Assembly (NCBI GenBank): GCA_910588975.1
Contig: CAJUSE010000006.1
Coordinates: forward strand, 26,840-90,839
DNA from: an uncultured Oscillospiraceae bacterium
GTDB lineage: Bacteria > Bacillota > Clostridia > Oscillospirales > Oscillospiraceae
DNA: 64,000 bases
Direction: 5' to 3'
Below, piece after piece: positions 16,579-25,027 of the stretch. Position numbers and translations under genes: made by a program. The first letter of the stretch is position 1. Each line of letters opens with the position of its first letter. Below the pieces are notes generated by a model. It was not told the DNA's origin and searched no databases. It saw only the letters and a list, made by a program, of their open reading frames with translations.

Positions 16579-18708
16579 ATGTTGCAAGTTGAAAACCTGT
16601 TCTTCTTGGGCTTTCTCGGCGCTGTCGTCGCCCTTGTCTTTGCTGCAGTTCAGCGCAGCAAGGTCATGAAGTTCTCCGAGGGCACCGAGCAGATGCAGAA
16701 GATCGCCTCGTCCATCCGCAAGGGGGCCAATGCCTACCTGAAGCGGCAGTATTCCACCGTTATCAAGATCTTTGCCGTGGTTTTCCTCATCCTGCTGGGC
16801 CTTGCCTATATTGGAATGCTGGATAACTTCTATATCCCCTTCGCCTTCCTCACCGGCGGCATCTACTCCGCCCTGAGCGGCTTCATCGGGATGCGGATCG
16901 CCACCAATTCCAATGCCCGCACCGCCAACGCCGCCCACGAGAGCCTGAACCGGGGTTTGAACGTGGCCTTCTCCTCGGGCACGGTCATGGGATTCACTGT
17001 GGTGGGCCTGGGCCTGCTGGACGTGACGGTGTGGTTCCACATCCTGAAGTACTACGCCGGCTTTGACGCCCTCCAGATCGCCCAGACCATGGTCATGTTC
17101 GGCATGGGTGCCTCCTTCATGGCCCTGTTCGCCCGTGTGGGCGGCGGCATCTTCACCAAGGCCGCCGACGTGGGCGCCGACCTGGTGGGCAAGGTGGAGG
17201 CCGGCATCCCCGAGGATGACCCCCGCAACCCCGCCACCATCGCCGACAATGTGGGCGACAACGTGGGTGACGTGGCCGGCATGGGCGCCGACCTCTACGA
17301 GTCCTATGTGGGCTCCATCCTGGCTACCTTCGCCCTGGGCGCTTCGGCCTACGCCGCTGACGGCGCCGCCTGGAACGCCATGCTGCTGCCCCTGGCCGTG
17401 GCTGTCATCGGCGTGTTCTGCTCTCTCATTGGCTCTTTCCTCATTAAGACCGATGAGAACGCCGACCAGCGTGCCCTGCTGAAGACCCTGCGCAAGGGCA
17501 CCTACGCCGCCGCCGTTCTGGCCGCCATCGTGACCCTGCCGGTCAGCTATTGGCTCATGGGCACCTGGGGCCCCTATGTGGCCATTCTGGCCGGCCTCAT
17601 CGCCGGCTGCGCCATCGGCTATTTCACCGAGTACTTTACCTCGGACACCTACAAGCCCACCCAGACCCTGGCCGACTCCACCGAGACCGGCCCCGCCACC
17701 GCCATCATCGGCGGTCTGTCTCTGGGCATGAACTCCACCGCCGCCCCCATCATCATCATCGGCATCGCTATCATCGTGGCCTTTGTGGCCGCCGGCGGCA
17801 GCCTGCACACCAACAACCCCGCCTACTCTGAGCTCTTTGCCAAGGGCCTTTACGGCATCGGAATCGCCGCCGTGGGCATGCTCTCCACCCTGGGTATCAC
17901 CCTGGCCACCGACGCCTACGGCCCCGTGGCCGACAACGCCGGCGGCATCGCCGAGATGAGCGGCCTGGGCGAGGAGGTCCGCAACCGCACCGACGCTCTG
18001 GACTCTCTGGGCAACACCACCGCCGCCACCGGTAAGGGCTTCGCCATTGGCTCGGCCGCCCTCACTGCCCTGGCCCTGCTTGTGAGCTATGTGGACGTGG
18101 TCTCCCCCAAGATGGGCGGCGTTATGGACCTGTCCCTCACCAATCCCGCCGTGCTGGTGGGCATCTTCGTGGGCGCTATGCTCACCTTCGTCTTTGCCGC
18201 CTTCACCATGTCCGGTGTCCAGCGGGCCGCCCAGTCCATCGTGGTGGAGGTTCGCCGCCAGTTCCGGGAGATCGCCGGCATCATGGAGGGCAAGACCGAC
18301 CCCGACTACGCCTCCTGCGTGGATCTGTGCACCCGGGGCGCTCTGAAGGAGATGGTGACCCCCTCCATCCTGGCCATCGTGGTCCCTGTTATCACCGGCC
18401 TGCTCCTTGGCCCCGAGGCCGTTGTGGGCCTGCTGGGCGGCGTCACTGTCTGCGGCTTCTCCATGGCCGTGTTCATGTCCAACGCCGGCGGTGCCTGGGA
18501 CAACGCCAAGAAGTATATTGAGGCCGGCCACCACGGCGGCAAGGGCAGCGACCAGCACAAGGCCGCCGTCATCGGCGACACCGTGGGCGACCCCTTTAAG
18601 GACACCTCCGGCCCCGCCCTGAACATCCTCATCAAGCTGTGCTCCACCGTCTCTATCGTGTTCTCCACCCTCATCGTCAACTGCAACCTCACCTCTCTGC
18701 TGGGGTAA
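16579..18708 (+). CDS. hppA: Membrane-bound ion-translocating pyrophosphatase
   Basis: The 709-residue protein has about 16 membrane helices and all catalytic signatures of the family: DVGADLVGKVEAGIPEDDPR, the following NPATIADNVGDNVGDVAGMG, and GDTVGDPFKDTSGP near the end. It couples hydrolysis of pyrophosphate to export of H+ or Na+. The segment GNTTAATGKGFAIGSAAL has Ala where potassium-independent enzymes have Lys, and Gly where they have Thr, so it should be the K+-dependent type. Whether it moves Na+ or H+ cannot be settled by eye. It is monocistronic, with its own promoter and terminator. Confidence 0.97.
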   Translation: MLQVENLFFLGFLGAVVALVFAAVQRSKVMKFSEGTEQMQKIASSIRKGANAYLKRQYSTVIKIFAVVFLILLGLAYIGMLDNFYIPFAFLTGGIYSALSGFIGMRIATNSNARTANAAHESLNRGLNVAFSSGTVMGFTVVGLGLLDVTVWFHILKYYAGFDALQIAQTMVMFGMGASFMALFARVGGGIFTKAADVGADLVGKVEAGIPEDDPRNPATIADNVGDNVGDVAGMGADLYESYVGSILATFALGASAYAADGAAWNAMLLPLAVAVIGVFCSLIGSFLIKTDENADQRALLKTLRKGTYAAAVLAAIVTLPVSYWLMGTWGPYVAILAGLIAGCAIGYFTEYFTSDTYKPTQTLADSTETGPATAIIGGLSLGMNSTAAPIIIIGIAIIVAFVAAGGSLHTNNPAYSELFAKGLYGIGIAAVGMLSTLGITLATDAYGPVADNAGGIAEMSGLGEEVRNRTDALDSLGNTTAATGKGFAIGSAALTALALLVSYVDVVSPKMGGVMDLSLTNPAVLVGIFVGAMLTFVFAAFTMSGVQRAAQSIVVEVRRQFREIAGIMEGKTDPDYASCVDLCTRGALKEMVTPSILAIVVPVITGLLLGPEAVVGLLGGVTVCGFSMAVFMSNAGGAWDNAKKYIEAGHHGGKGSDQHKAAVIGDTVGDPFKDTSGPALNILIKLCSTVSIVFSTLIVNCNLTSLLG

Positions 18709-18727
18709 GCAAAAAGGGTTTGAACAG

Positions 18728-18760
18728 GGGCGCCCCGTCACTTAGACGGGGCGCCCTTTC
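18728..18760 (+). terminator. Terminator of hppA
   Basis: A perfect 12-bp stem (GGGCGCCCCGTC with its complement), a 5-base loop, then TTTC. Confidence 0.8.
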
Positions 18761-18843
18761 TACTATTTTTCATTTTTCTCTTGCTCTTTCTGGGCTTTTT
18801 TGCTACACTAAAACGCAATCCACCCTTTAGGAGGAAAACCATT

Positions 18844-20199
18844 ATGGACGAAAGCACAAAGAGAAGCAGTTTTTCCGGCAAGATTGGGTTTGTCCTGGCC
18901 GCCGCAGGCTCTGCGGTGGGACTGGGCAACATCTGGCGCTTCCCCTATCTGGCCGCCAAATACGGCGGGGGCATCTTCCTGCTGTGCTACCTGGTCCTGG
19001 CCGTCACCTTCGGCTTTGCCCTGATGGTAGCCGAGATCGCCATCGGCCGCAAGACCCGGCAGAGCGCCATCCACGCCTACGGAGTTCTGGATAAGCGCTT
19101 CCGCTTTTTAGGCCCCCTGGCCTCCCTGGTACCCATCATCATTGCCCCTTACTACTGCGTCATTGGCGGCTGGGTCACAAAGTATCTGTTTGCCTACGCC
19201 GCCGGCGGTGGGACTGCCCTGGCCGAGGGAAGCTATTTCAACACCTTTATCTCCTCCACTTCGCCGGTGGTGTGGTTCCTTATCTTTGTGGCCGTCACCG
19301 TGGCCATCGTTATGACCGGGGTGGAGAAGGGCATCGAGAAGGTGAGCAAGGTGATGATGCCCATGCTAGTCCTCCTCTCTCTGGGCATCGCCGTCTACTG
19401 CCTGACCCTGCCCGGAGCCATGGAGGGGGTGGTCTACTACCTGAAGCCCGACTTCAGTAAGTTCTCCGTCACCACCATCCTGGCCGCCATGGGGCAGCTG
19501 TTCTACTCCATGTCCCTGGCCATGGGCATTATGATCACCTACGGCTCCTACATGAAGAAGGACTCCCACCTCACCGCCTCGGTCCACCAGATCGAGATCT
19601 TTGACACGGGCATCGCTTTCCTGGCTGGGCTGATGGTCATTCCCGCCGTCTTTTCCTTCACCGGCGGCGCCGACATCAACGCCGGCCCGGGGCTTATGTT
19701 CATGACCCTGCCCAAGGTCTTTGGCAGCATCCCCGCCACCAACATCATCGGCACCCTGTTCTTCCTGCTGGTGCTCTTCGCCGCCCTGACCTCCGCCATC
19801 TCCCTCACTGAGACAGTGGTGTCCATCCTCTGTGATATGACGGGCATGAAGCGGATGACAAGCTGCCTTGTCACGGCGGTGCTTCTGGTGGCTCTGGGCA
19901 GTCTCTCCGCCCTGGGCTACGGCGTTCTGGCCCAGGTGCAGATCATCGGCATGGCCTTCCTGGACTTCTTCGACTTTATCAGCAACAGCGTTCTCATGCC
20001 CATTGTGGCCTTTTTGACCTGCATTTTGGTGGGCTACATCATCAAGCCCGCCACCCTCATGGAAGAGGCCGAGGCGGAGGGAGCGTCCTTCCAGGGCAAG
20101 GGGCTGTTCGTATTTGTCATCAAGTACCTGGCTCCCATCTGCATCATCGCCATTTTGATCAGCTCGGTCCTGAGTGCCTTTGGGATCATCAGCATCTGA
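18844..20199 (+). CDS. Neurotransmitter:sodium symporter (NSS) family transporter
   Basis: The 451-residue protein belongs to the LeuT/NSS fold. The helix-1 signature is GSAVGLGNIWRFPYLAAKYG, holding the sodium and substrate contacts, and 11-12 membrane helices follow. Bacterial members import amino acids such as leucine, tryptophan or tyrosine with sodium; the substrate here is unknown. The frame opens earlier, but the ATG at 18844 sits behind TTTAGGAGGAAAACC. Proximity to a possibly Na+-pumping pyrophosphatase is suggestive of shared sodium energetics only. Confidence 0.93.
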   Translation: MDESTKRSSFSGKIGFVLAAAGSAVGLGNIWRFPYLAAKYGGGIFLLCYLVLAVTFGFALMVAEIAIGRKTRQSAIHAYGVLDKRFRFLGPLASLVPIIIAPYYCVIGGWVTKYLFAYAAGGGTALAEGSYFNTFISSTSPVVWFLIFVAVTVAIVMTGVEKGIEKVSKVMMPMLVLLSLGIAVYCLTLPGAMEGVVYYLKPDFSKFSVTTILAAMGQLFYSMSLAMGIMITYGSYMKKDSHLTASVHQIEIFDTGIAFLAGLMVIPAVFSFTGGADINAGPGLMFMTLPKVFGSIPATNIIGTLFFLLVLFAALTSAISLTETVVSILCDMTGMKRMTSCLVTAVLLVALGSLSALGYGVLAQVQIIGMAFLDFFDFISNSVLMPIVAFLTCILVGYIIKPATLMEEAEAEGASFQGKGLFVFVIKYLAPICIIAILISSVLSAFGIISI

Positions 20200-20230
20200 G
20201 CGTGATCACAGCCCTTATTCTGCGGCCTAT

Positions 20231-20269
20231 AAAAACCGCCGGACCTCCCTGTGGAGGCCCGGCGGTTTT
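20231..20269. terminator. Bidirectional terminator between convergent genes
   Basis: AAAAACCGCCGG pairs with CCGGCGGTTTTC around an inner CCTCC/GGAGG stem, between the NSS transporter and the Gx-family gene. Confidence 0.85.
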
Positions 20270-20283
20270 CTTTGTGTTGACCT

Positions 20284-20781
20284 TTACCTGATCCCGCCCT
20301 TTTTCAGCCGGGCGAGCAGGAACTGGGCGGCCAGGCCGGTGAAGACCCCGGCCACGATGCCCGCAGGCAGGAGCATGACCAGATAGACCACCAGCTTGGG
20401 GGTGCCGGTGATGAGGATGGCCATCCCCACCTGGCCCAGGTTGTGGAAGATGGAGCTCACCGCCCCGCAGACCCAGAGCTGCTTTTCGCTCACCAGCTTG
20501 CGCAGCAGGAGCATGATGAGGTAGCAGCTCATCCCCCCTGCCAGGGAGTAGGGGAAGGTGTTCAGCCCGGCGAACATGGCCCCCAGCACGATGCGGCTGA
20601 GAAAGATGAGCAGGGTGTCCGCCGGCCCCAGGGCGAACATGGCGTAGACGGTGACGATGTTGGCAAGGCCCAGCTTCATCCCCGGCACAGGGACGGGCAG
20701 GGGAATTTGGGCCTCGGCCACAAAGATGGTCAGGGCAATGGCGGTGAGCAGGGCGCAGGTGGTCAGTCGTCTCGTTTTCAT
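20284..20781 (-). CDS. Gx transporter family membrane protein (Hpre_diP_synt_I domain)
   Basis: The 165-residue protein has five to six hydrophobic segments and matches the family once called heptaprenyl diphosphate synthase component I, now Gx transporters, related to ECF S-components. Typical parts are LLTAIALTIFVAEAQIP, PGMKLGLANIVTVYAMF and SCYLIMLLLRKL. It is the third gene of a tight unit with ApbE and a NusG-II protein (4-bp gap). Family members of this kind (EetB-like) recur in flavin-based extracellular electron transfer loci, so a role in quinone or flavin supply or transport is plausible. Exact substrate unknown. Confidence 0.85.
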   Translation of the reverse strand: MKTRRLTTCALLTAIALTIFVAEAQIPLPVPVPGMKLGLANIVTVYAMFALGPADTLLIFLSRIVLGAMFAGLNTFPYSLAGGMSCYLIMLLLRKLVSEKQLWVCGAVSSIFHNLGQVGMAILITGTPKLVVYLVMLLPAGIVAGVFTGLAAQFLLARLKKGGIR

Positions 20782-20785
20782 CCAC

Positions 20786-21178
20786 TCACCCCACCATGCT
20801 GTCGATGCCCGAGCCCTCCCCGTCCACCACCTGAATGACCAGAGTATTGGGCAGGCAGGCGATGGGGATGAAGTCGGTATCCAGCCAGCCCTGGCCCACG
20901 CAGATCTGGTCGGGGCAGTCGGCCCGGCAGACCCGGATCTTTCCCGGGGCCACCTCGATGTCGTTGGTCAGGCCGATTTTCCCGGTGACGGTGAAGGTAT
21001 ATTCCTCCTCCACCGCCCCCAGGTCGATGGTGTCATAGATCTCCCCATCCAGGGAGATGATGGCCACAGGCCCCACCGTGGGGGCGGGCCGGGTGTAAAG
21101 ATAGACCCCGGCGGCCACGCAGAGCAGAAGGATCCCGCCCAAAAGAAGGGCCCAGAAGCGATTGGATGGTTTTTTCAT
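20786..21178 (-). CDS. NusG domain II-containing exported protein
   Basis: The 130-residue protein has one N-terminal membrane anchor (about residues 8-28) and an extracytoplasmic NusG_II domain, ending with the block RVCRADCPDQICVGQGWL that contains the conserved CPDxIC motif. It starts one base after the ApbE stop and is followed after four bases by the Gx-family gene. NusG_II proteins with ApbE occur in extracellular flavin redox systems (EetA-like) and near Rnf complexes; the paired cysteines may be redox-active. The molecular role is not established. Confidence 0.88.
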   Translation of the reverse strand: MKKPSNRFWALLLGGILLLCVAAGVYLYTRPAPTVGPVAIISLDGEIYDTIDLGAVEEEYTFTVTGKIGLTNDIEVAPGKIRVCRADCPDQICVGQGWLDTDFIPIACLPNTLVIQVVDGEGSGIDSMVG

Positions 21179-21179
21179 G

Positions 21180-22238
21180 TTATTCCTCCAAAATGTTGAG
21201 GGTATAGCCCAGCCCGTCCTTCAGACTGAACTGGTCGGCCAGGCCGGGGGTGATCCAGACGTTTTTGTCCTGCTCCACCAAAATGACCTCGAAGCCGCCG
21301 GCGGAGCGCCAGTACTCCAGTGCCCGGTCACGGCCCATGACGAACAGGGCGGTGGACAGCCCGTCGCAGGCGGTGCCCGAGGGGCCCACAATGGTCACCG
21401 AGGTGAGGGGGTTCTGGGTGGGGGCGCCGGTGGAGGGATCCATGATATGGCAGTAGCGGACCCCGTCGTACTCAAAGTAGCGCTCGTAGTTGCCCGAGGT
21501 GACGGCGGCCTGGTCCACCAGTTCCAGCACCCCAAGGTAATCGCTGTTGTTGATGCTCTCCGGGTCCCGAATGGCGATGCGCCAGGGGGAGCCGTCGGGC
21601 TTGGCGCCGATGGTCTGAATGTTGCCGCTGAGCCGGAGGATGGCCGAGGTCACCCCCTGCTCCCGCAGCAGCTTGACGCACTTTTCCCCAGCGTAGCCCT
21701 TAGCCAGGGCGCCGAAGTCCACCTCCATGCCCTGGGGCAGAGTGACGGTATCCCCATCGATGGCGATTTCGTCATAGCCGGTGTTCTCCAGCAGAGCGGC
21801 GATGGTATCCTTGCCGGGGATCTGATAGCTGCCGGTGGTAAATCCCCAGGCCTTTACCAGGGGGTACAGGGTCACGTCCAATGCCCCGTCGGTGGCCCGG
21901 CCCAGCGCCTGGGCGGCGGTGAGCAGGGCCAGAGCGTCCTCTCCCATGACGGTGGGCTGGCCCTGGGCGTGGTTGAGGGCCCAGACCTCACTGTCCTCCC
22001 CGGTCACCGACAGCAGCTGGTCCAGCTTGACCACCTCTTTTGCGGCGGTCTCCACAGCGGCCTGGCCCTGGGGTCCATAGGCGGTGAAGGACATGAGGGT
22101 GTCCATGGCAAAGGTGTCCTTATTGTGGGCCTCCATCTCCTGGGAGACAGATGGGGTGGGGCTGGGGGCAATTCCCCCGGTACAGCCCGCCAGTAACGAT
22201 AGTGCCAGCAGGCCGGACATCAAATGTTTCAGCTTCAA
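21180..22238 (-). CDS. apbE: FAD:protein FMN transferase (ApbE), lipoprotein
   Basis: The 352-residue protein is an ApbE-family flavin transferase, which covalently attaches FMN from FAD to threonine or serine of exported or membrane redox proteins. It carries a lipoprotein signal with lipobox LLAGC and so acts outside the membrane. Family features are AMDTLMSFTAYGP near the start, DFGALAKGYAGEKC, NIQTIGAKPDG, and the late HIMDPSTGAPTQ and TACDGLSTALFVMG. A TTG start at 22238, seven bases behind GGAGGT, fits better than the longer frame. It leads a three-gene unit with NusG_II and Gx proteins; its flavinylated target is not in the window. Confidence 0.93.
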   Translation of the reverse strand: MKLKHLMSGLLALSLLAGCTGGIAPSPTPSVSQEMEAHNKDTFAMDTLMSFTAYGPQGQAAVETAAKEVVKLDQLLSVTGEDSEVWALNHAQGQPTVMGEDALALLTAAQALGRATDGALDVTLYPLVKAWGFTTGSYQIPGKDTIAALLENTGYDEIAIDGDTVTLPQGMEVDFGALAKGYAGEKCVKLLREQGVTSAILRLSGNIQTIGAKPDGSPWRIAIRDPESINNSDYLGVLELVDQAAVTSGNYERYFEYDGVRYCHIMDPSTGAPTQNPLTSVTIVGPSGTACDGLSTALFVMGRDRALEYWRSAGGFEVILVEQDKNVWITPGLADQFSLKDGLGYTLNILEE

Positions 22239-22352
22239 AGAGATACCTCCGAACAGAGATGAGATCAACTGTCGCCTGTTCCCTTGGCCGAGCAAAGGAA
22301 CCTACGACCGTGCAGGACAAGAGCCGCCAGGGCGTGTCCACCCTTGTCGTTC
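22239..22352 (-). other. Structured leader upstream of apbE
   Basis: The roughly 115-nt untranslated leader contains a GACAAG...CTTGTC stem near 22317-22349 and a GTTCC...GGAAC-type stem near 22278-22303. It does not match the FMN riboswitch core as I know it. It may be a regulatory leader or simply GC-rich structure. The remaining non-coding stretch up to 22604 holds the two divergent promoters. Confidence 0.3.
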
Positions 22353-22358
22353 AAAGGT

Positions 22359-22387
22359 ATTATAGTGCAAAACCGCAGAAATGGCAA
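22359..22387 (-). promoter_or_regulatory. Sigma-A-type promoter for the apbE unit
   Basis: On the minus strand, -35 TTGCCA (22382-22387) and -10 TATAAT (22359-22364) are spaced by 17 bp. Confidence 0.75.
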
Positions 22388-22543
22388 TCCCCATTCACTG
22401 TAGTTCTGCCTGCCGCCTCCCCAATTTGTCAAAGGGCACAAAATCGCCCACGGCGTCCTTGCCCTCTTTTCCCTTATCATACCATTTTTGGCTCACCCTG
22501 TCCAGCGGAGCGGAGTGGGACAGTCCGCTGGTCTCAATTTCCA

Positions 22544-22573
22544 TTGACCCAGGGCCGTCAAATCGGGTAGAAT
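22544..22573 (+). promoter_or_regulatory. Sigma-A-type promoter for the amidase gene
   Basis: The -35 TTGACC (22544-22549) and -10 TAGAAT (22568-22573) have an 18-bp spacer. The predicted start of transcription near 22580 rules out the in-frame ATG at 22572. Confidence 0.65.
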
Positions 22574-22604
22574 GGGGGCAAATCTGAGGACAGGAGCTTT
22601 CCCC

Positions 22605-23681
22605 ATGCGACATTTGATTTCCCTTTTCTGCGCTCTGGCCCTGACGCTGGGCCTTACCCCCGCCGCCCGGGGGACCGGCCCCGCAGGCCGGGTGGAGGTC
22701 CAGTTCCACAGCGAGGCGGCCATGGCCTACGAGCCCCCCAGCCACCAGGACCGGGTGACCGTGACCCTGGACGGAGCAGAGCTGGAGCTGGACCTCCCCG
22801 CCCTCACCCGGACGGTGGACGGTGTGGATGGCAGGACCCTGGTCCCTGTCCGGCCCCTGGCCCAGGCCTTGGGGGCAGAGGTGGACTGGCGGGGGGAGCA
22901 CCGCCAGGTGGCTCTCACCCGGGGAGCGGACACCATCCTTCTCACCCTGGGGGATGCCCGGGCGGTGGTGAACGGCTCTATCGCCCCCCTGCCCGGCGGA
23001 GTGGCTCCGGCGGTGGCCCGGGCCGGCGGGCTGGAGCGGACCCTGGTCCCCCTTCGCTTTCTGGCTGAAGCTCTGGGGCTGACGGTGATTTGGGAGGGGG
23101 AGAGCTTCACCGCCCACCTCTTTTCCGCCGATCGCCTCCCCTTCACCGTGGCGCTGGACGCCGGCCACGGGGGTTGGAGCTCGGGAGCAGTATACCAGGG
23201 GATCCAGGAAAAGGATCTGAACCTGCCCATCACCCTCCGGGTGGGAGAGTTGCTGGCCGGGCGGGTCCGCCAGGTGGTCATGATCCGCCCGGAGGATACA
23301 TATATGGGCCTCTATGAGCGCAGCGATATGGCCAATGCCGCCGGGGCGGATGTGTTCCTCTCCATCCACTGCAACGCCAACGAAAACGAGAACATTCAGG
23401 GGATATTCACCTACTCCTACCCCGGCAGCGAGCCGGGAGAAGCTTTGGCGGGCCACATCCAGCGGGAGGTGGCCGCCGCCACCGGCGGTCTGGACCGGGG
23501 GCTGCTCACCAACGACTATGTGGTCCTGCGGGAGACCAATATGCCCGCCGCCCTGCTGGAGTGCGGCTTTCTCTCCAACCCGGCAGAGCGCCTGCTTCTG
23601 GCCGATCCGGCCTATCAGGAGAAGATCGCCCAGGGGGCGGCCGCCGGCATTTTGGCCTACCTGAAAACACTGCTGCCGTAA
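22605..23681 (+). CDS. Secreted N-acetylmuramoyl-L-alanine amidase with copper-amine-oxidase-like domain
   Basis: The 358-residue protein has a signal peptide (about residues 1-23, cleaved near AARG), a copper amine oxidase N-terminal-like domain (about residues 45-165, with blocks VPVRPLAQALGAEVDW and VPLRFLAEALGLTVIWEG), then an Amidase_3 domain that cleaves the peptide stem from peptidoglycan. The zinc ligands are visible as H in LDAGHGG, an expected E in YQGIQEKDLN, and H in LSIHCNAN; the catalytic Glu is in ALLECGFLSNPAE. The ATG at 22605 follows an AGGAG site. It may work in cell separation or sporulation. Confidence 0.92.
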   Translation: MRHLISLFCALALTLGLTPAARGTGPAGRVEVQFHSEAAMAYEPPSHQDRVTVTLDGAELELDLPALTRTVDGVDGRTLVPVRPLAQALGAEVDWRGEHRQVALTRGADTILLTLGDARAVVNGSIAPLPGGVAPAVARAGGLERTLVPLRFLAEALGLTVIWEGESFTAHLFSADRLPFTVALDAGHGGWSSGAVYQGIQEKDLNLPITLRVGELLAGRVRQVVMIRPEDTYMGLYERSDMANAAGADVFLSIHCNANENENIQGIFTYSYPGSEPGEALAGHIQREVAAATGGLDRGLLTNDYVVLRETNMPAALLECGFLSNPAERLLLADPAYQEKIAQGAAAGILAYLKTLLP

Positions 23682-23687
23682 AGAAAG

Positions 23688-23724
23688 AACCGCCGACCCC
23701 TACCGGGTCGGCGGTTTCATTTTA
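23688..23724. terminator. Bidirectional terminator between the amidase and ftsZ genes
   Basis: ACCGCCGACCC pairs perfectly with GGGTCGGCGGT around a 5-base loop, followed by TTTCATTTT. Confidence 0.85.
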
Positions 23725-23735
23725 ACGCTTGTAGT

Positions 23736-24869
23736 TTATTCGCCCTTGGGACGGTTGAAGATCTTAAACAGATCCTCCCACTGCTTGTCCTCCTCGGCCT
23801 GGCCCTCAGCGGGGGCCAGCTCCACAACGGGGGCAGCCTCCTCCCGGCGCAGCTCCTCCACCTTCTCGGCGGCCTTAGTGAAGGGCTTGTCGCCGCTGGG
23901 CAGCCCGCCGGCTCCCTCATCGTAGTTGGTGGCGATGATGGTGACCTGCATCTCGTCCTCCATGGTCTCGTCGAAGGCGTTACCGAAGATGATGTTGGCA
24001 TCGGGGTGGACGGCCTCCCGCACCAGGTCGGCGGCGATCTCCACCTCCTCCATGCCCAGATCGGCACAGCCGGTAATGTTGATGAGCACGCCCCGGGCGC
24101 CGTTGATGCTGGTCTCCAGCAGGGGGCTGGAAATGGCCATCTTGGCGGCCTCCTCGGCCTTGTTCTTGCCGGCGGCCCGGCCCACGCCCATGTGGGCCAT
24201 ACCGGCGTCCTTCATAACGGCGGTGACGTCGGCAAAGTCCAGGTTGATGTAACCGGTGTTGCGGATGATGTCCGAAATGGACTGGACGGCCTGACGCAGC
24301 ACGTCATCGGCGATCTCAAAGCCGTTGGCAAAGGTGATCTTCTGGTCGGTGGCGTACTTCAGCCGCTCGTTGGGGATGATGACCAGGGAGTCCACCCTGT
24401 CCTTGAGCTCGGAAATGCCGATCTCGGCCTGCTGCATCCGGCGGTTGCCCTCAAAGCGGAAGGGCTTGGTGACCACGCCCACGGTGAGGATCCCGGCGCT
24501 CTTGGCGATGTCGGCCACGATGGGAGCAGCTCCGGTGCCCGTGCCGCCGCCCATGCCGGCGGTGATGAAGACCATGTCGGTCCCCTCCAGCACCTTGGTG
24601 ATGACGGCCTTGCTCTCCTCGGCGGACTTGCGGCCCACCTCGGGATCGCTGCCCGCTCCCTTGCCCCCGGTGATCTTCTCACCGATCTGAATTTTCTGGT
24701 TGGCGCTGGAGACGTTGAGCGCCTGCTTGTCGGTGTTGATGGCGACAAACTCCACCCCCTGCATCCCGGCACGGACCATGCGGTTGACTACGTTGCTGCC
24801 GCCGCCGCCCACACCAATGACCTTGATCTTGACAACGGACTCGGGGCCTGTATCCAATCCAAACGGCAT
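23736..24869 (-). CDS. ftsZ: Cell division protein FtsZ
   Basis: The 377-residue tubulin-like GTPase forms the division ring. Its N-terminus has VIGVGGGGSNVVNRM, the tubulin signature GGGTGTGAAP lies near residue 105, and the T7 loop region NLDFADVTAVMKDAG near 210 activates the neighbouring subunit. A variable acidic linker follows, ending WEDLFKIFNRPKGE, a C-terminal peptide with the hydrophobic/basic character used to bind partners. The ATG at 24869 follows AGGAGGAG. It is the last gene of the cluster and has its own promoter. No ftsA lies beside it. Confidence 0.98.
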   Translation of the reverse strand: MPFGLDTGPESVVKIKVIGVGGGGSNVVNRMVRAGMQGVEFVAINTDKQALNVSSANQKIQIGEKITGGKGAGSDPEVGRKSAEESKAVITKVLEGTDMVFITAGMGGGTGTGAAPIVADIAKSAGILTVGVVTKPFRFEGNRRMQQAEIGISELKDRVDSLVIIPNERLKYATDQKITFANGFEIADDVLRQAVQSISDIIRNTGYINLDFADVTAVMKDAGMAHMGVGRAAGKNKAEEAAKMAISSPLLETSINGARGVLINITGCADLGMEEVEIAADLVREAVHPDANIIFGNAFDETMEDEMQVTIIATNYDEGAGGLPSGDKPFTKAAEKVEELRREEAAPVVELAPAEGQAEEDKQWEDLFKIFNRPKGE

Positions 24870-24959
24870 AACTGCTCCTCCTATGTAAAGTGTGAAATTA
24901 TTATCCGAGGGCCCTGTCATTTTGTGCAACAGGCAGGGCCCAACTCTATATCTTGTTAT

Positions 24960-24988
24960 ATTTTATCGCTCTTTTCCTCTCAGGTCAA
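24960..24988 (-). promoter_or_regulatory. Internal promoter for ftsZ
   Basis: On the minus strand, -35 TTGACC (24983-24988) and -10 TAAAAT (24960-24965) are spaced by 17 bp in the 158-bp gap between ftsQ and ftsZ. Confidence 0.75.
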
Positions 24989-25027
24989 GAGTTCTGAGCG
25001 TATTTCCCGAAACAATTTACAACATTT

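Noticed and set aside
16450..18741. Long minus-strand open frame opposite hppA.
   Set aside because: It lies exactly against a fully conserved pyrophosphatase gene and encodes low-complexity Gly/His/Ala sequence.
22239..22352. FMN riboswitch upstream of apbE.
   Set aside because: I looked for the FMN aptamer core and did not see it; the stems do not fit. It is left as an unassigned leader.
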